A model generated the notes under the pieces. That model was not told the DNA's origin. It searched no databases and saw nothing but the letters and a program-made list of their open reading frames with translations. A stretch of 64,000 nt of DNA from Halobacillus hunanensis (GTDB lineage Bacteria > Bacillota > Bacilli > Bacillales > Halobacillaceae). This document shows positions 1 through 8,080 of this stretch, piece by piece; the stretch's first letter is position 1, and each line of letters starts with the position of its first letter. The translations under genes and the position numbers were made by a program. The stretch covers positions 372,001 to 436,000 of the forward strand of contig NZ_FVZB01000007.1 of the NCBI RefSeq assembly GCF_900166655.1. The letters run 5' to 3'.

Positions 1-2
1 CA

Positions 3-323
3 GGTGACACTTCTTCCTTAGAAAGAATGACTAATGATTACTATGTTGCTTTTTTTAAAGGAACGAATGAACAACCTATTATTTTTAACCGAAAAGATGC
101 AGTAACAGGAATGAGACAATCAGTTAAACAGATGTTAGGTGCTAATAAGAGGTTTGAAAATAGAATAATTCGCCTAAAGAATAATAATCACACGGTAGTA
201 TTTTACGAACAGTTGATTTATAAAGGTGCGGAATTATTATCGAGGTTATTTACTATTGAAGATTGGCAGTTTCTTGATGGGAAATGGATGATAGTTAGAG
301 AGATAGAAGAGCCCATTGATTAA
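3..323 (+). CDS. 3' end of an unrecognised protein, cut by the window edge
   Basis: The reading frame is open to the left edge with no stop before the first internal ATG at 27, so the true start probably lies outside the window. The visible part is about 107 residues, soluble, with basic stretches and a C-terminal half of alternating hydrophobic residues around VVFYEQLIYKG. This loosely recalls NTF2/SnoaL-like alpha-beta folds, but I cannot assign a family. It is followed by the nucleotidyltransferase gene about 100 bases downstream on the same strand. Confidence 0.5.
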   Translation, partial: GDTSSLERMTNDYYVAFFKGTNEQPIIFNRKDAVTGMRQSVKQMLGANKRFENRIIRLKNNNHTVVFYEQLIYKGAELLSRLFTIEDWQFLDGKWMIVREIEEPID

Positions 324-428
324 TTTCAACCTACCTCTACTTTATGTGGAGTATGATCTATCGGTTTCCAAAAGAACAAAAAAGATATACAAATGGCAAT
401 TGATCTAAAGGGGGCTAAAAAGAATATT

Positions 429-1052
429 ATGAAGGATATAGAAAAGTTACTTTTGGACATCACGATATATATCAAAGATAAATATGACTGCCATACGATA
501 CTCTTATACGGTTCCTATGTAACAGGAGACTACACAAATGAGAGTGACATTGATCTGATCGGGTTTACCAATTCAACTGAACAGTATAACGAAGTTGATC
601 TTTTTAACGGAAAGCAGTTAGACGTTTGGATTCATCCGACCAATGATATGAAAAATTACGAGCAATTTTTGAAACTACATCAAGCAGAAATTTTGCTTGA
701 TGAACAAGATAAGGCTGGTTCGTTTATGGAAAAAGTTCAACGTTTATTTGAGGAAGGACCTAAGAAACTCTCTTCCGATGAGAAGGTGTTTCTAAGAACC
801 TGGCTGCAGAAGATGGAAAAGAGGTCTAGAAAAGGAGACCTTGAGGGAAATTACCGTTTCCACTGGATGTTAAAAGATAGCTTAGAGATATATTTTGAAC
901 TTAAGGATCAGTGGTATTTAGGTCCGAAGAAGTCATTTCGTTGGCTCAAACAGAATGATCCTGAAGGCTATCACCTTATTCAAATGGTGTTGAATGAACC
1001 GAATGTATGTAATCACGTAACGGAATGGATCAACTACATAACAAGAAAGTAG
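429..1052 (+). CDS. Nucleotidyltransferase-domain protein
   Basis: The N-terminal part carries the Pol beta-type nucleotidyltransferase signature GSYVTGDYTNESDIDLIGF, that is G-S followed by D-x-D metal ligands, as in MNT and aminoglycoside adenylyltransferase folds. The helical C-terminal half (KMEKRSRKGDLEGNYRFHWM) resembles the substrate-side domain of such enzymes. Substrate is unknown. The start is uncertain: ATG at 429 has AAAGGGGG upstream at a rather long spacing, and ATG at 393 extends the frame by 12 residues but has no Shine-Dalgarno. It stands alone in accessory DNA, so it may be a resistance-like or minimal nucleotidyltransferase gene. Confidence 0.8.
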   Translation: MKDIEKLLLDITIYIKDKYDCHTILLYGSYVTGDYTNESDIDLIGFTNSTEQYNEVDLFNGKQLDVWIHPTNDMKNYEQFLKLHQAEILLDEQDKAGSFMEKVQRLFEEGPKKLSSDEKVFLRTWLQKMEKRSRKGDLEGNYRFHWMLKDSLEIYFELKDQWYLGPKKSFRWLKQNDPEGYHLIQMVLNEPNVCNHVTEWINYITRK

Positions 1053-1087
1053 CCTTCTCTTTTGTCAAATTTTATTAATTTTATCTT

Positions 1088-1167
1088 GATATCAAGTCTT
1101 CTGGAAACGGGCGCGCTTCTTGAATAAAGGAGCGCGTCCTGTTTAATTGTGGAATAAGGATTGTCAA
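1088..1167 (+). repeat. Dispersed hairpin repeat, copy 1
   Basis: The core reads GGGCGCGCT, loop TCTTGAATAA, then AGGAGCGCGTCC, forming a GC stem with a conserved TGAATAA loop. A second conserved motif TGGAATAAGGATTG follows. The flank TTGATATCAAGTCTTCTG recurs almost unchanged before the copy at 8020. It lies directly after the nucleotidyltransferase gene and could end its transcript. Confidence 0.75.
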
Positions 1168-1304
1168 CATTGCACATTTGAATGCTATTCCTCAGGAGAA
1201 CATTAGTAACAAGCTTATTACACTGACAAATAAAATGGCTTCATATACAATAATACTGTTTAATACTCAATTGGCTTATTATATGAATCGGGAAGGAGAA
1301 CCTA

Positions 1305-1844
1305 ATGATTAAAGATAAAAATATACATTTACGGACATTTAAAACTAGTGATGCTCAAGCAATGCTGAAATTACAAAAAGAAAACCGCGATTTCTTCGAG
1401 CAATTTGCAATGACTCGTACTCGTAACTTCTATACAATCGAAGGACAACTAGAAAGGATCAAAAAGGCTGAAGAAAATATGAGACAAGATAAGGACTATT
1501 ATTTTGGGATTTTTGAAAATGGTGAGAACAGGTTAGTAGGAACAATCAATCTTTTTCATATTCTTCGAGGGTCATCCCAAAGTGCCGTTATCGGCTACTT
1601 CTTAGACAAAGAATATAATGGTAAAGGATTGATGACGGAGGCTACAAGGCTGATCGTAAAATATGCCTTTGATGAGTTGAAACTACATCGTATAGAAGCT
1701 GGGGTACAGCTACACAATATTGGCTCGATACGGGTTTTAGAGAAATCAGGATTTCATCAAGAGGGCATTGCTAGAAAAAACACCAAGATAAATGGAAAGT
1801 GGGAAGATCATCAGGTTCTAGCCATCATTAATCCTAACGATTAA
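1305..1844 (+). CDS. GNAT N-acetyltransferase, RimJ/RimL type
   Basis: A 179-residue GCN5-related acetyltransferase of the ribosomal-protein alanine acetyltransferase group (RimJ/RimL, YdaF-like). It starts with the typical MIKDKNIHLRTF strand, and the acetyl-CoA loop region is DKEYNGKGLMTEA, with the usual HRIEAGVQLHNIGSIRVLEK and GF-x-x-E-G-I-A segment near the C terminus. The start ATG has a good GGAAGGAG ribosome binding site. The actual substrate cannot be told from sequence. It sits between two hairpin repeats. Confidence 0.88.
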   Translation: MIKDKNIHLRTFKTSDAQAMLKLQKENRDFFEQFAMTRTRNFYTIEGQLERIKKAEENMRQDKDYYFGIFENGENRLVGTINLFHILRGSSQSAVIGYFLDKEYNGKGLMTEATRLIVKYAFDELKLHRIEAGVQLHNIGSIRVLEKSGFHQEGIARKNTKINGKWEDHQVLAIINPND

Positions 1845-1910
1845 CTGATACATACACTTTGAACAATGTTGTAGACTTTGTTAATTCAGAAGTCAATTGT
1901 TTTATTCACC

Positions 1911-1968
1911 AAACGGGCGCTTATCTGTAATAAGATAGGCGTTATTTTAATTGGAATAAAGGATTGAG
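1911..1968 (+). repeat. Dispersed hairpin repeat, copy 2
   Basis: The core is ACGGGCGCTTATCTGTAATA followed by AGATAGGCGTTATTTTAATTG and GGAATAAAGGATTG. The stem is weaker than in copy 1, but the order of motifs is the same. It follows the GNAT gene on the same strand. Confidence 0.65.
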
Positions 1969-2066
1969 TAAATTGCCTGGATTTGAAATAATTGGTATAA
2001 ATAAATGGGGCAGTTTTCTTGAAGAATTGATTTAATAATTTTTAATAGAACTGAGGAGAGAAGAGT

Positions 2067-2321
2067 TTGAGGGTTTCTGCGTGGCTTCTACTATTTTTTC
2101 ATACAGTAATCTTAGTACTTTGGATAATGAACTCTGGATACTTATTTTCGTTGTTTGGAGTAGTATTTTGGAGCACCTCTGTTGCCGTTGGGTTTATTGT
2201 CCAAAAACAGATAAAAGAGCAACTGTTAATAAAGCAACTACTAATGTCATCAAGTTACTTTATGGTTTTTCTTACTATAGTTACTGTCGGTATATATATT
2301 GTCACAAGTTCTATGCCTTAA
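2067..2321 (+). CDS. Small membrane protein, TTG start
   Basis: An 84-residue protein with two to three hydrophobic segments (residues about 4-40 and 60-80) separated by a short charged loop QKQIKEQ. Translation probably begins at the TTG preceded by GAGGAGAGAAG. No family recognised. It is 41 bases upstream of an exported protein and both lead toward another small membrane protein at 2885, so the three may form one unit. A longer frame-shifted reading through this gene is a shadow. Confidence 0.6.
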   Translation: MRVSAWLLLFFHTVILVLWIMNSGYLFSLFGVVFWSTSVAVGFIVQKQIKEQLLIKQLLMSSSYFMVFLTIVTVGIYIVTSSMP

Positions 2322-2362
2322 TTTTGTATTCCACAATAGGAATTATAAAAAAGGGGGGTTAT

Positions 2363-2785
2363 TTGAAAAGGGTGTTTGTATGGTTATTGGTTCTGTTATG
2401 CGCTGTTACTTTAATTGGTTTTCAATCTGCAAAAGAGGAAATGACATTATTAGATAACGTATCTAAAATATCAATTTCAAAATCCGAAGGTTATGGAGGA
2501 TTAAATGAAAAATTCTTTACTTCTTATGATAAAAAGGAAATATCATCAAGATTTGAAGAAATTCTTAAAGTAGCTAAGGGAAAAAGTTCGGGTATGAACA
2601 ATAATAAACCTGACTACGACATATTAGTTGAGTATGATAATGGTGAAACCAATGGATTACATTTGATTCTCGGAAATGAAGGAGAGGAAAGTCTGTTTAT
2701 GTATGTTGGTCACGAAGAAGATATTTTCAAAGTTGGTCCTGAGGCAACAAGAGAATTAAGGCTAATAATTAAAACAGAAAAATAA
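2363..2785 (+). CDS. Putative exported protein
   Basis: A 140-residue protein with an N-terminal hydrophobic segment (VFVWLLVLLCAVTLIGF) and a soluble part. It starts at TTG preceded by AAAAAAGGGGGG. There is no lipobox cysteine at the expected place, so it is a signal-anchored or Sec-secreted protein rather than a lipoprotein. The C-terminal half (DYDILVEYDNGETNGLHLIL) recalls Bacillus YhfM-type exported proteins, but this is a loose impression. It lies between two small membrane-protein genes. Confidence 0.65.
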   Translation: MKRVFVWLLVLLCAVTLIGFQSAKEEMTLLDNVSKISISKSEGYGGLNEKFFTSYDKKEISSRFEEILKVAKGKSSGMNNNKPDYDILVEYDNGETNGLHLILGNEGEESLFMYVGHEEDIFKVGPEATRELRLIIKTEK

Positions 2786-2884
2786 AAACACTATTCAATC
2801 AAGAATAAAGGGTATGTGCCTCTGATGCTGATCAGGGACAGGTTTGTTTAACAAGGGTATTGATTTAAAAAGGGGGGTACAGTT

Positions 2885-3139
2885 TTGAACAAGAATACAT
2901 TAGGGATTTTGTCACTTTTGACCGTAGCAATAAGTGTCATATTTTTCTTTATAATCAGAGGAACCAATGCTAATTTAACTTTGGGTATAAGCGTGTTTAC
3001 AGTTCTTTCTGTACTTGGGGTTATCTTTGCTCTCTTATCTAAAAAACTGTGGTTTATTATTGCAGGAATTCTATTGAACGGAGCATTGATAGTGTTCGCC
3101 TATTTACTGTTGCTTGCAGTAGGAATTAGTGAACCATAA
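2885..3139 (+). CDS. Small three-helix membrane protein
   Basis: An 84-residue very hydrophobic protein with three predicted membrane segments (about residues 5-24, 29-50 and 56-80). It starts at TTG after AAAAAGGGGGGTACAGT, a ribosome binding site almost identical to that of the exported protein upstream. Unknown function. The third copy of the hairpin repeat follows its stop. Confidence 0.65.
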   Translation: MNKNTLGILSLLTVAISVIFFFIIRGTNANLTLGISVFTVLSVLGVIFALLSKKLWFIIAGILLNGALIVFAYLLLLAVGISEP

Positions 3140-3144
3140 AAAAC

Positions 3145-3220
3145 CTTCTTCAAGAAACGGGGCGCTTATCTTGAATAAAAGTAAGCGCCAATCTTACATA
3201 TAAGGGCCAGATTGTGAAGT
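3145..3220 (+). repeat. Dispersed hairpin repeat, copy 3
   Basis: The core is GGGGCGCTTATCTTGAATAA followed by AAGTAAGCGCCAATC. The stem GGCGCTTA/TAAGCGCC is perfect and the loop keeps TTGAATAA. The tail GGGCCAGATTGTGAAGTAA resembles the tail of the copy at 4905 (GGACAGATTGCGAAGTAA), a second shared block. Confidence 0.75.
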
Positions 3221-3314
3221 AATAAAAAAGGCTTTTGATACTTATTTAAAAGGCATATTTTTCTGGGAGAGGTTAAAACTAACCCTAAATCCAAAAGAAA
3301 ATTGGAGGATCATT

Positions 3315-3881
3315 ATGCCCAGTGTAAAAATGATGTTTAAAAACGCAGCGGATATTATAGAGTCCTTAACTGATAACCATAAAAATCCATTACATATCGG
3401 TGAAGCGATGGCTTGTTGGACATATTATAGTTTTGTGTCGAGTGCCCTTATTAACGTGGAAGTAGGTCTTAACACAACAAACGATTCTAAATTGAGGAAG
3501 TTTTTTCAAGATAGCTATAAAGTGATGAAATCTCATCAAAACGAATTAAATGAATTTATGCGACAGGAAGGAGTTCCTTTATCAGATACTCCTGAAGCTA
3601 AGCCGAAATCTGATCCGAGCGCTGTACCGTTAGGAACAAAATTTACGGATAATGAACTGGCTAACACGATTAATATTAACTTTGTGGCAGCTGCCGATAT
3701 GTATGCAGCTTCAGCAAGCCAATCTCTTCGGACGGATGTTGCAATGATGTTTCTAAAATTTCAAACTGATAAATTATCCCTTGGACTGAAAATGAAGGAA
3801 TTAATGCAAACAAAAGGCTGGCTTAAAGTCCCTCCTTTTTATCATCCTCCTGGGGGATCGCCTACGGAAAATAAAAGTTAG
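3315..3881 (+). CDS. DUF3231 family protein, ferritin-like, spore-coat type
   Basis: A 188-residue helical protein ending in KGWLKVPPFYHPPGG, a tail I associate with the DUF3231 / CotF-like group of Bacillaceae proteins. Members are four-helix ferritin-like proteins, often doubled, found with spore coat genes; this one is a single unit. The ATG has a good TTGGAGGATCATT ribosome binding site. No metal-ligand set can be confirmed by eye. Role in the spore is inferred from the family only. Confidence 0.7.
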   Translation: MPSVKMMFKNAADIIESLTDNHKNPLHIGEAMACWTYYSFVSSALINVEVGLNTTNDSKLRKFFQDSYKVMKSHQNELNEFMRQEGVPLSDTPEAKPKSDPSAVPLGTKFTDNELANTININFVAAADMYAASASQSLRTDVAMMFLKFQTDKLSLGLKMKELMQTKGWLKVPPFYHPPGGSPTENKS

Positions 3882-4050
3882 GATATAAAAAAAATCAAAG
3901 GTTTGTATGAATTGATTATGCCGCAATACGATTGGGCGCTTATATTTAAGAATATGGAATTATGGATGAGCAGGAAGTATGCTATAATTGGAAAGTCTGA
4001 AAATTCATCATATTATTTCTAGACAATAATTGTTATAGGAGGCGTTCATT

Positions 4051-4107
4051 ATGTTAAACAAGATGGCAAAAATCGTGAATAAATTTATGGGGATTACGCC
4101 GCATTAA
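4051..4107 (+). CDS. Candidate 18-residue peptide ORF
   Basis: A short frame, MLNKMAKIVNKFMGITPH, follows a strong ribosome binding site (ATAGGAGG) at good spacing. The peptide is cationic and amphipathic when drawn as a helix, with M, I, V and F on one side. It could be a tiny peptide, a leader for the acetyltransferase gene 45 bases downstream, or the scar of a lost gene. Nothing else supports it. Confidence 0.35.
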   Translation: MLNKMAKIVNKFMGITPH

Positions 4108-4152
4108 CAAAGTTGTTTAGCGTTTTCCCAAATTCTGAAAGGGGAAACATTT

Positions 4153-4608
4153 GTGAATACAGAAAACGTGAAGCTTGTCGAACTAAATGAAGAGAACTGG
4201 TATGAGTGCTGTGAATTAGAGGTATCAGCAGAACAAGCAGAATTCATAGAATCAAATGCAATATCAATAGCTCAATCAAAGTTTGAGACTACATTAAAAC
4301 CTTATGCTATATATTTTGAAGAGAGAGTAGTAGGCTTTTTAATGTACAACTCGGTTCAAGAAGAACTTGATGGTTATTGGGTTTATAGAATAATGGTTGA
4401 CAAAGAATTCCAAGGTAAGGGTATAGGCAAAGCGGCAACTAATTTAATGATTCTAGAAATGGAAAAATTGCCGAATGCAACGAAAATTGTTGTAGGTTAT
4501 CATCCTATGAATAAAGGTGCCCACCAGCTTTATTCCAGCTTAGGGTTCTTAGATAATGGAGATAGGTTTGGTAAAGAAATGGCTGTTATTAAATATATAA
4601 ACCAGTAA
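4153..4608 (+). CDS. GNAT acetyltransferase, BltD/spermidine acetyltransferase-like
   Basis: A 151-residue GNAT enzyme. The acetyl-CoA motif is VDKEFQGKGIGKAA and the C-terminal strand-helix is YHPMNKGAHQLYSSLGF, the pattern of Bacillus BltD and related polyamine acetyltransferases, which acetylate spermidine or spermine. The GTG start follows GAAAGGGG. Substrate is inferred from similarity only. A terminator follows closely, so it is the last gene of its transcript. Confidence 0.82.
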   Translation: MNTENVKLVELNEENWYECCELEVSAEQAEFIESNAISIAQSKFETTLKPYAIYFEERVVGFLMYNSVQEELDGYWVYRIMVDKEFQGKGIGKAATNLMILEMEKLPNATKIVVGYHPMNKGAHQLYSSLGFLDNGDRFGKEMAVIKYINQ

Positions 4609-4614
4609 TTAATT

Positions 4615-4644
4615 AAAAAGGACCCCATACTGGTCCTTTTTTTG
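4615..4644 (+). terminator. Intrinsic terminator after the acetyltransferase
   Basis: Stem GGACC / GGTCC around CCATACT, followed by TTTTTTT. Confidence 0.8.
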
Positions 4645-4904
4645 TAATTGGATACTTTGAATTTTAGTTTTTACGCAATAACTGCCAATAGAGAGATTCT
4701 AATAAAGAGAGATTATCTTGAATTCCATAATACGGGATCGTTGTCCCAACCAGCCTCAAACATGTTTCTACAAGTAGGGGGTGGACAGTATTGCGGACGG
4801 GATCAAGAGTCCCACGGGCGCGAACGTCCTACCCCGGCTACCTCAAGAATAAAACCTATTAAAAATAGGTCAACCAGTAAATGACTGGCTGACCTTATAA
4901 TACG
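4645..4904. other. Intergenic scar with a GC-rich block and a hairpin
   Basis: No convincing gene. Bases about 4775-4852 are markedly richer in GC than the flanks and contain small inverted repeats (GGGATC..GTCCC), suggesting a remnant of inserted DNA. At 4868-4894 GGTCAACCAGT and ACTGGCTGACC form a stem; read on the minus strand it is followed by TATTTTT, so it looks like an orphan terminator of a lost leftward gene. A frame from 4648 to 4884 is not protein-like. Confidence 0.4.
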
Positions 4905-4960
4905 AAAGGGGCGCGTTTATTGAATAACGCGTCCTTCAGAATAAGGACAGATTGCGAAGT
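4905..4960 (+). repeat. Dispersed hairpin repeat, copy 4
   Basis: The core is GGGGCGCGTTTATTGAATAA then CGCGTCC; the stem is GGCGCGTTAT-type with the loop TTGAATAA, followed by CAGAATAAGGACAGATTGCG. The stem bases differ from those of other copies but still pair, so the structure rather than the stem sequence is conserved. Confidence 0.7.
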
Positions 4961-5042
4961 AACTTCTTGTGAAGATGGTGAAAATTTGAAATAATCGAAA
5001 TTATGATAAATTCTTTAATTAATCAAAGAACAGGAGATACAT

Positions 5043-5546
5043 ATGAAAAGAGCAGCATTTTGTACCACTTTTTTTGCCCTAGTATTACTAGCAGGATGTA
5101 CAAGAGAACCATCCTTTGAAAAACACTTTAACGAAACAATGGATAATCAAGGGAGCTCATACAATCTAATACATCACAAGTTGGATGTGGTGGATAAAGA
5201 TGATGCAATTGCCATTTACAAGAAGGAAGATAAAATCTGGCTTTCCTACTTTAAAAGAATGGACAATAAGTGGATAAATCAGGAAGGGCACGGCTTAAAA
5301 TGTGGTGCCCAGATTAATTGGACATCAATAAATGGATATATTTTTTCCGGATTAATTTGTGATAATGGTATTTCAGAAGTGTATATAGACAACAATACAG
5401 CTAAATTTATCAATATAAACGATGGAAAAAGGTATTGGTACATAGTCACTCCTAAACAACGAGACATTGAAGAAGTTGAAGTGAGATTTGTGAAAAAAGA
5501 CGGTACAGAGGAAATTGTTGATAATTACAATCCAAAAATTGAATAA
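5043..5546 (+). CDS. Putative lipoprotein of unknown function
   Basis: A 167-residue protein with a classic lipoprotein signal peptide: basic start MKR, hydrophobic core and lipobox LLAGC, so the mature protein would begin at Cys 19 and be tethered to the outer face of the membrane. The remainder is beta-rich with Trp/Tyr motifs (WLSYFKRMDNKWINQ) and two further cysteines. No family recognised. AGGAGATACAT provides the ribosome binding site. It converges with remnants on the other strand. Confidence 0.75.
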   Translation: MKRAAFCTTFFALVLLAGCTREPSFEKHFNETMDNQGSSYNLIHHKLDVVDKDDAIAIYKKEDKIWLSYFKRMDNKWINQEGHGLKCGAQINWTSINGYIFSGLICDNGISEVYIDNNTAKFININDGKRYWYIVTPKQRDIEEVEVRFVKKDGTEEIVDNYNPKIE

Positions 5547-5555
5547 GGAATGAGT

Positions 5556-5772
5556 CTAATTATTAATATTAGCAATCTGTTCAAGTTCATTTACGACCTG
5601 TTTAAGAGGTTTTCTTGTATCAATCTCAACATTCGCTTCGTCTCTTAATAACGGCTCAACTGTTTCAGTGTTATGCATAATTTCCTTTCGTTGCACGAGC
5701 GTTTTTTCATAATTGTTTATGGTATGAGGTTCTATTAGTTCAATCATAACATCGAGGGGAGCAATAAATAAA
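5556..5772 (-). pseudogene. C-terminal remnant of a P-loop (shikimate-kinase-like) ATPase
   Basis: The leftward frame reads FLFIAPLDVMIELIEP and then NYEKTLVQRKEIMHN and a DTRKPLKQVVNELEQ end, the usual C-terminal half of AAA/shikimate-kinase-like small kinases. The Walker A half is missing. The open frame formally starts at 5795, but its first residues are encoded by the terminator hairpin of the next gene, so that start is artificial. A decayed N-terminal half of a similar kinase lies at 9375. The two may derive from one family or one disrupted gene. Confidence 0.6.
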
Positions 5773-5806
5773 AATAACACGTTTTGATTTATCAAAACGT
5801 GTTATT
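5762..5806 (-). terminator. Terminator of the leftward secreted-protein gene
   Basis: A perfect 15-base inverted repeat (AATAACACGTTTTGA, spacer of 4) followed on the minus strand by TTTTTATTTATT. It ends the gene at 5827-6210 and has replaced the front of the kinase remnant. Confidence 0.85.
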
Positions 5807-5826
5807 AACAGATTCAAAAGTTAATT

Positions 5827-6210
5827 TTAATAACGCCAAAGGATTATCCTCCCCGTAACTTGCCTGTTAACACCATAAAGTTTTGCTACATCTCCATAAT
5901 ATAGGCCAAAAGCCATATTAGTAAAATGGGTGCTGTTTCCATATGGTTCGTTAAAGATTGGTTTATATGCTGTACAATTTCCTGTTGCCGCACTACATAG
6001 CCGAACCTTTAACGCATCCTGAGATCCCCAATCAGTAATGTTGACACCAACGTTACCACCACTAGGAACTTTCATATATCCATCCCATTGTCCATCCCCA
6101 GTGGTGAACCAGAAGGTTTTTTTAGCATCGGCTGATGCTGAAGAAGAATAGCCAAATAAAGTAATAGAAACAACTGCGATTATGACTAACATAGACATAA
6201 ATCTTTTCAC
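5827..6210 (-). CDS. Small secreted protein with two cysteines
   Basis: A 127-residue protein with a Sec signal peptide (basic MKRF start, hydrophobic core, cleavage likely after SSSASA). The mature part of about 100 residues is Gly/Asn/Trp-rich and looks like a beta sandwich, with a close Cys pair (LCSAATGNC) that may form a disulfide outside the cell. GTG start with GAGAGGTGA upstream. It is divergent from a second small secreted protein of similar design. Unknown function; an extracellular structural, inhibitory or antimicrobial role is possible but unproven. Confidence 0.72.
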   Translation of the reverse strand: MKRFMSMLVIIAVVSITLFGYSSSASADAKKTFWFTTGDGQWDGYMKVPSGGNVGVNITDWGSQDALKVRLCSAATGNCTAYKPIFNEPYGNSTHFTNMAFGLYYGDVAKLYGVNRQVTGRIILWRY

Positions 6211-6436
6211 TATTTAATTCACCTCTCTTTCGCACCTTATAAAGGTATGTTGGGGGAACTTGTCATATGTAGGTGAAGAAACTATAAAAGTAAATTTTCT
6301 CCTGCTGTCGGAAATGTTATGGTTCCTATATAAAACAATAAACGGAAGAGATAACGGAATATGCGGAAATTTGAAATAAATGTTATTAAATCGTCATAAG
6401 CTGAAAGGTGTTATTTTTATATAGGGAGTTGAAAAA

Positions 6437-6847
6437 ATGAAGAAATTAGGTGTAATTTTTGCTATGTTGGCTGTTTCATTGATAATTCCTGCCACATCTT
6501 TTGCCAATGGATGGGATTATCAAGGGCGCGATGTATTTACCGAGGAAAGTAAGATCTTTAAATCAGGTGGAGGCAGTTTTAAATTTTGTTTATCTTCTAA
6601 TAGTAAAGATGGCACCTATCGATTATATGAAGAAGACCCTTATAGTACAGACGACTGGGTACCCAATTCTGCCCTTGACTCCGGCTATGATCCTACTTTT
6701 AAAGATGGAACTTTTGGATCAGGTAACAACTGTATAGTCTACAGAACCTATGACATTGACGAAGAAGTCGATGGTGCCAATGATCAAGCCGAATTTTATA
6801 TTAAGAAATGGACTGGTGGGAATTCAACTGTCACAGTATATGATTAA
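6437..6847 (+). CDS. Small secreted protein with two cysteines
   Basis: A 136-residue protein with signal peptide MKKLGVIFAMLAVSL, cleavage after SFA. The mature domain is acidic (many D/E), with two cysteines (FKFCLSS and NNCIVY) about 50 residues apart. Overall plan and size match the divergent neighbour, and short C-terminal stretches look alike (YDIDEEVDGANDQAEFYI against YYGDVAKLYGVNRQVTGRI), so a distant common origin is possible. RBS AGGGAGTTG. Unknown function. Confidence 0.72.
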   Translation: MKKLGVIFAMLAVSLIIPATSFANGWDYQGRDVFTEESKIFKSGGGSFKFCLSSNSKDGTYRLYEEDPYSTDDWVPNSALDSGYDPTFKDGTFGSGNNCIVYRTYDIDEEVDGANDQAEFYIKKWTGGNSTVTVYD

Positions 6848-6867
6848 ATTCCTTTTGATGACAATAT

Positions 6868-6891
6868 ACTTCTCATTTGAAGTGCTTTTTT
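6868..6891 (+). terminator. Terminator after the secreted-protein gene
   Basis: Stem ACTTC / GAAGT followed by GCTTTTTT. Short, moderately supported. Confidence 0.55.
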
Positions 6892-7093
6892 AGTCTTGTT
6901 TTTCCTAATGATCAAGATGGTACCGAACTTTTCATTAGAATTAAAGTTATTCTATTAAAGAGGGTGCATTTCCGGAATATAGATTTGCGTCCCTTTTGCA
7001 TTTAAGGGTTATTTAATTAAACAGTGGTCTCTAATATACAAGGTAAAATTGGGGAACAATAACCTTCAATACCAACCTAAAAGGGGATTATTG

Positions 7094-7939
7094 ATGAACA
7101 AAATAATGTTATTTACTTTACTGGTAATCGTCATTTTAAACCTCCCTCCAGTTTTCACTCACGCTGAAGAAAAACGGAATGAAGATCTAATGAAGATTAT
7201 TAAAGAGTTTGTACCTTCAAGCTCACTCCTGATAAGCCCTAAAGAACCTGTATCAACGAAGCCATTTGAACTATATGACCTTAACGAAGATGGACAGGAA
7301 GAAATAATTATTACTTTTGAAATAAAAGCAAAAGAACAACCCTCTCCCTCACAGTTCGGAGCAATAGTATTAAAGAAAGGAAATGAAGGATGGAAAAAAA
7401 TATGGGAAACAAAAGCACAGGGAGTAGGCCTACATTATTCAGGTGTTGCTGATATCACTAGTGATGGTAGGAAAGAATATCTATTCGGTGTGACAATCGG
7501 TGCTTCAGCAGGAAATAAACTTGAGATATTTAGGAGGAGTAATAGTTCTTTAAAAGAAATCGCAGATGTTTTATATCATAGGATTGAGCTATTAAACGAT
7601 AAAAATGTTGGAATTGCTGTTTGGCAGAGGTACGTCGCCGACACCTATTTTGTGGACGTTCTAGAATGGAATGGACAAAAATTGGTTTTTGATGAAGAAC
7701 TTTATTTTAAATACTATCCTGTTATAGAAAAATTTTATTACGATAAAATTTCTAAAAGAGATACGTGGTTTTACTGGTACACACTTGCAGATGCTCAAAT
7801 TAAAGCAAAATTATATGAAAAAGCCACTAAATCTATACAAAAAGGAATTGCATTAGCTAAGCAATTATCAATGCCTGATGTTGTCCAAGACTTTAATCAA
7901 CTAAATTACAAGCTTGGAGAAATGAAAAAGTCTTCTTAA
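7094..7939 (+). CDS. Exported FG-GAP/VCBS-like protein
   Basis: A 281-residue protein with an N-terminal signal peptide (MNKIMLFTLLVIVILNLPP, likely cleaved near THA-EE). The middle holds repeats such as DLNEDGQEEIIITF and DITSDGRKEYLF, the Asp-rich calcium-type motif of FG-GAP/VCBS beta-propeller repeats, and the C terminus is helical and TPR-like (YEKATKSIQKGIALAKQL). The ATG at 7094 follows AAAAGGGG; a longer frame from 7049 lacks a binding site. Probably an extracytoplasmic protein of unknown role. Confidence 0.72.
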   Translation: MNKIMLFTLLVIVILNLPPVFTHAEEKRNEDLMKIIKEFVPSSSLLISPKEPVSTKPFELYDLNEDGQEEIIITFEIKAKEQPSPSQFGAIVLKKGNEGWKKIWETKAQGVGLHYSGVADITSDGRKEYLFGVTIGASAGNKLEIFRRSNSSLKEIADVLYHRIELLNDKNVGIAVWQRYVADTYFVDVLEWNGQKLVFDEELYFKYYPVIEKFYYDKISKRDTWFYWYTLADAQIKAKLYEKATKSIQKGIALAKQLSMPDVVQDFNQLNYKLGEMKKSS

Positions 7940-8019
7940 GTAATAGCAGCTAACGTAAGCTGTACACTTGTTCGCGAATTCCAGATAATAGAAGATTAAT
8001 GATATTATAAGGTGGATTA

Positions 8020-8080
8020 TCTTGAAATCAAGTCTTCTGCTAAAGGGGCGCAATTCTGGAGCAAAGGATTAGGTTTTACT
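8020..8080 (+). repeat. Dispersed hairpin repeat, copy 5 (partial)
   Basis: The flank TTGAAATCAAGTCTTCTG repeats the flank of copy 1 almost exactly, then GGGGCGCAATTCTGGAGCAA and AGGATTAGG follow. The right arm of the stem is missing or decayed. Confidence 0.6.

Noticed and set aside
2081-2362. Upstream extension of the exported-protein frame
   Set aside because: It overlaps the better supported small membrane protein in another frame; the TTG at 2363 has a strong ribosome binding site and signal peptide.
4648-4884. 78-codon frame after the acetyltransferase terminator
   Set aside because: Composition is not protein-like, there is no ribosome binding site and it runs through the GC-rich block and an orphan hairpin.
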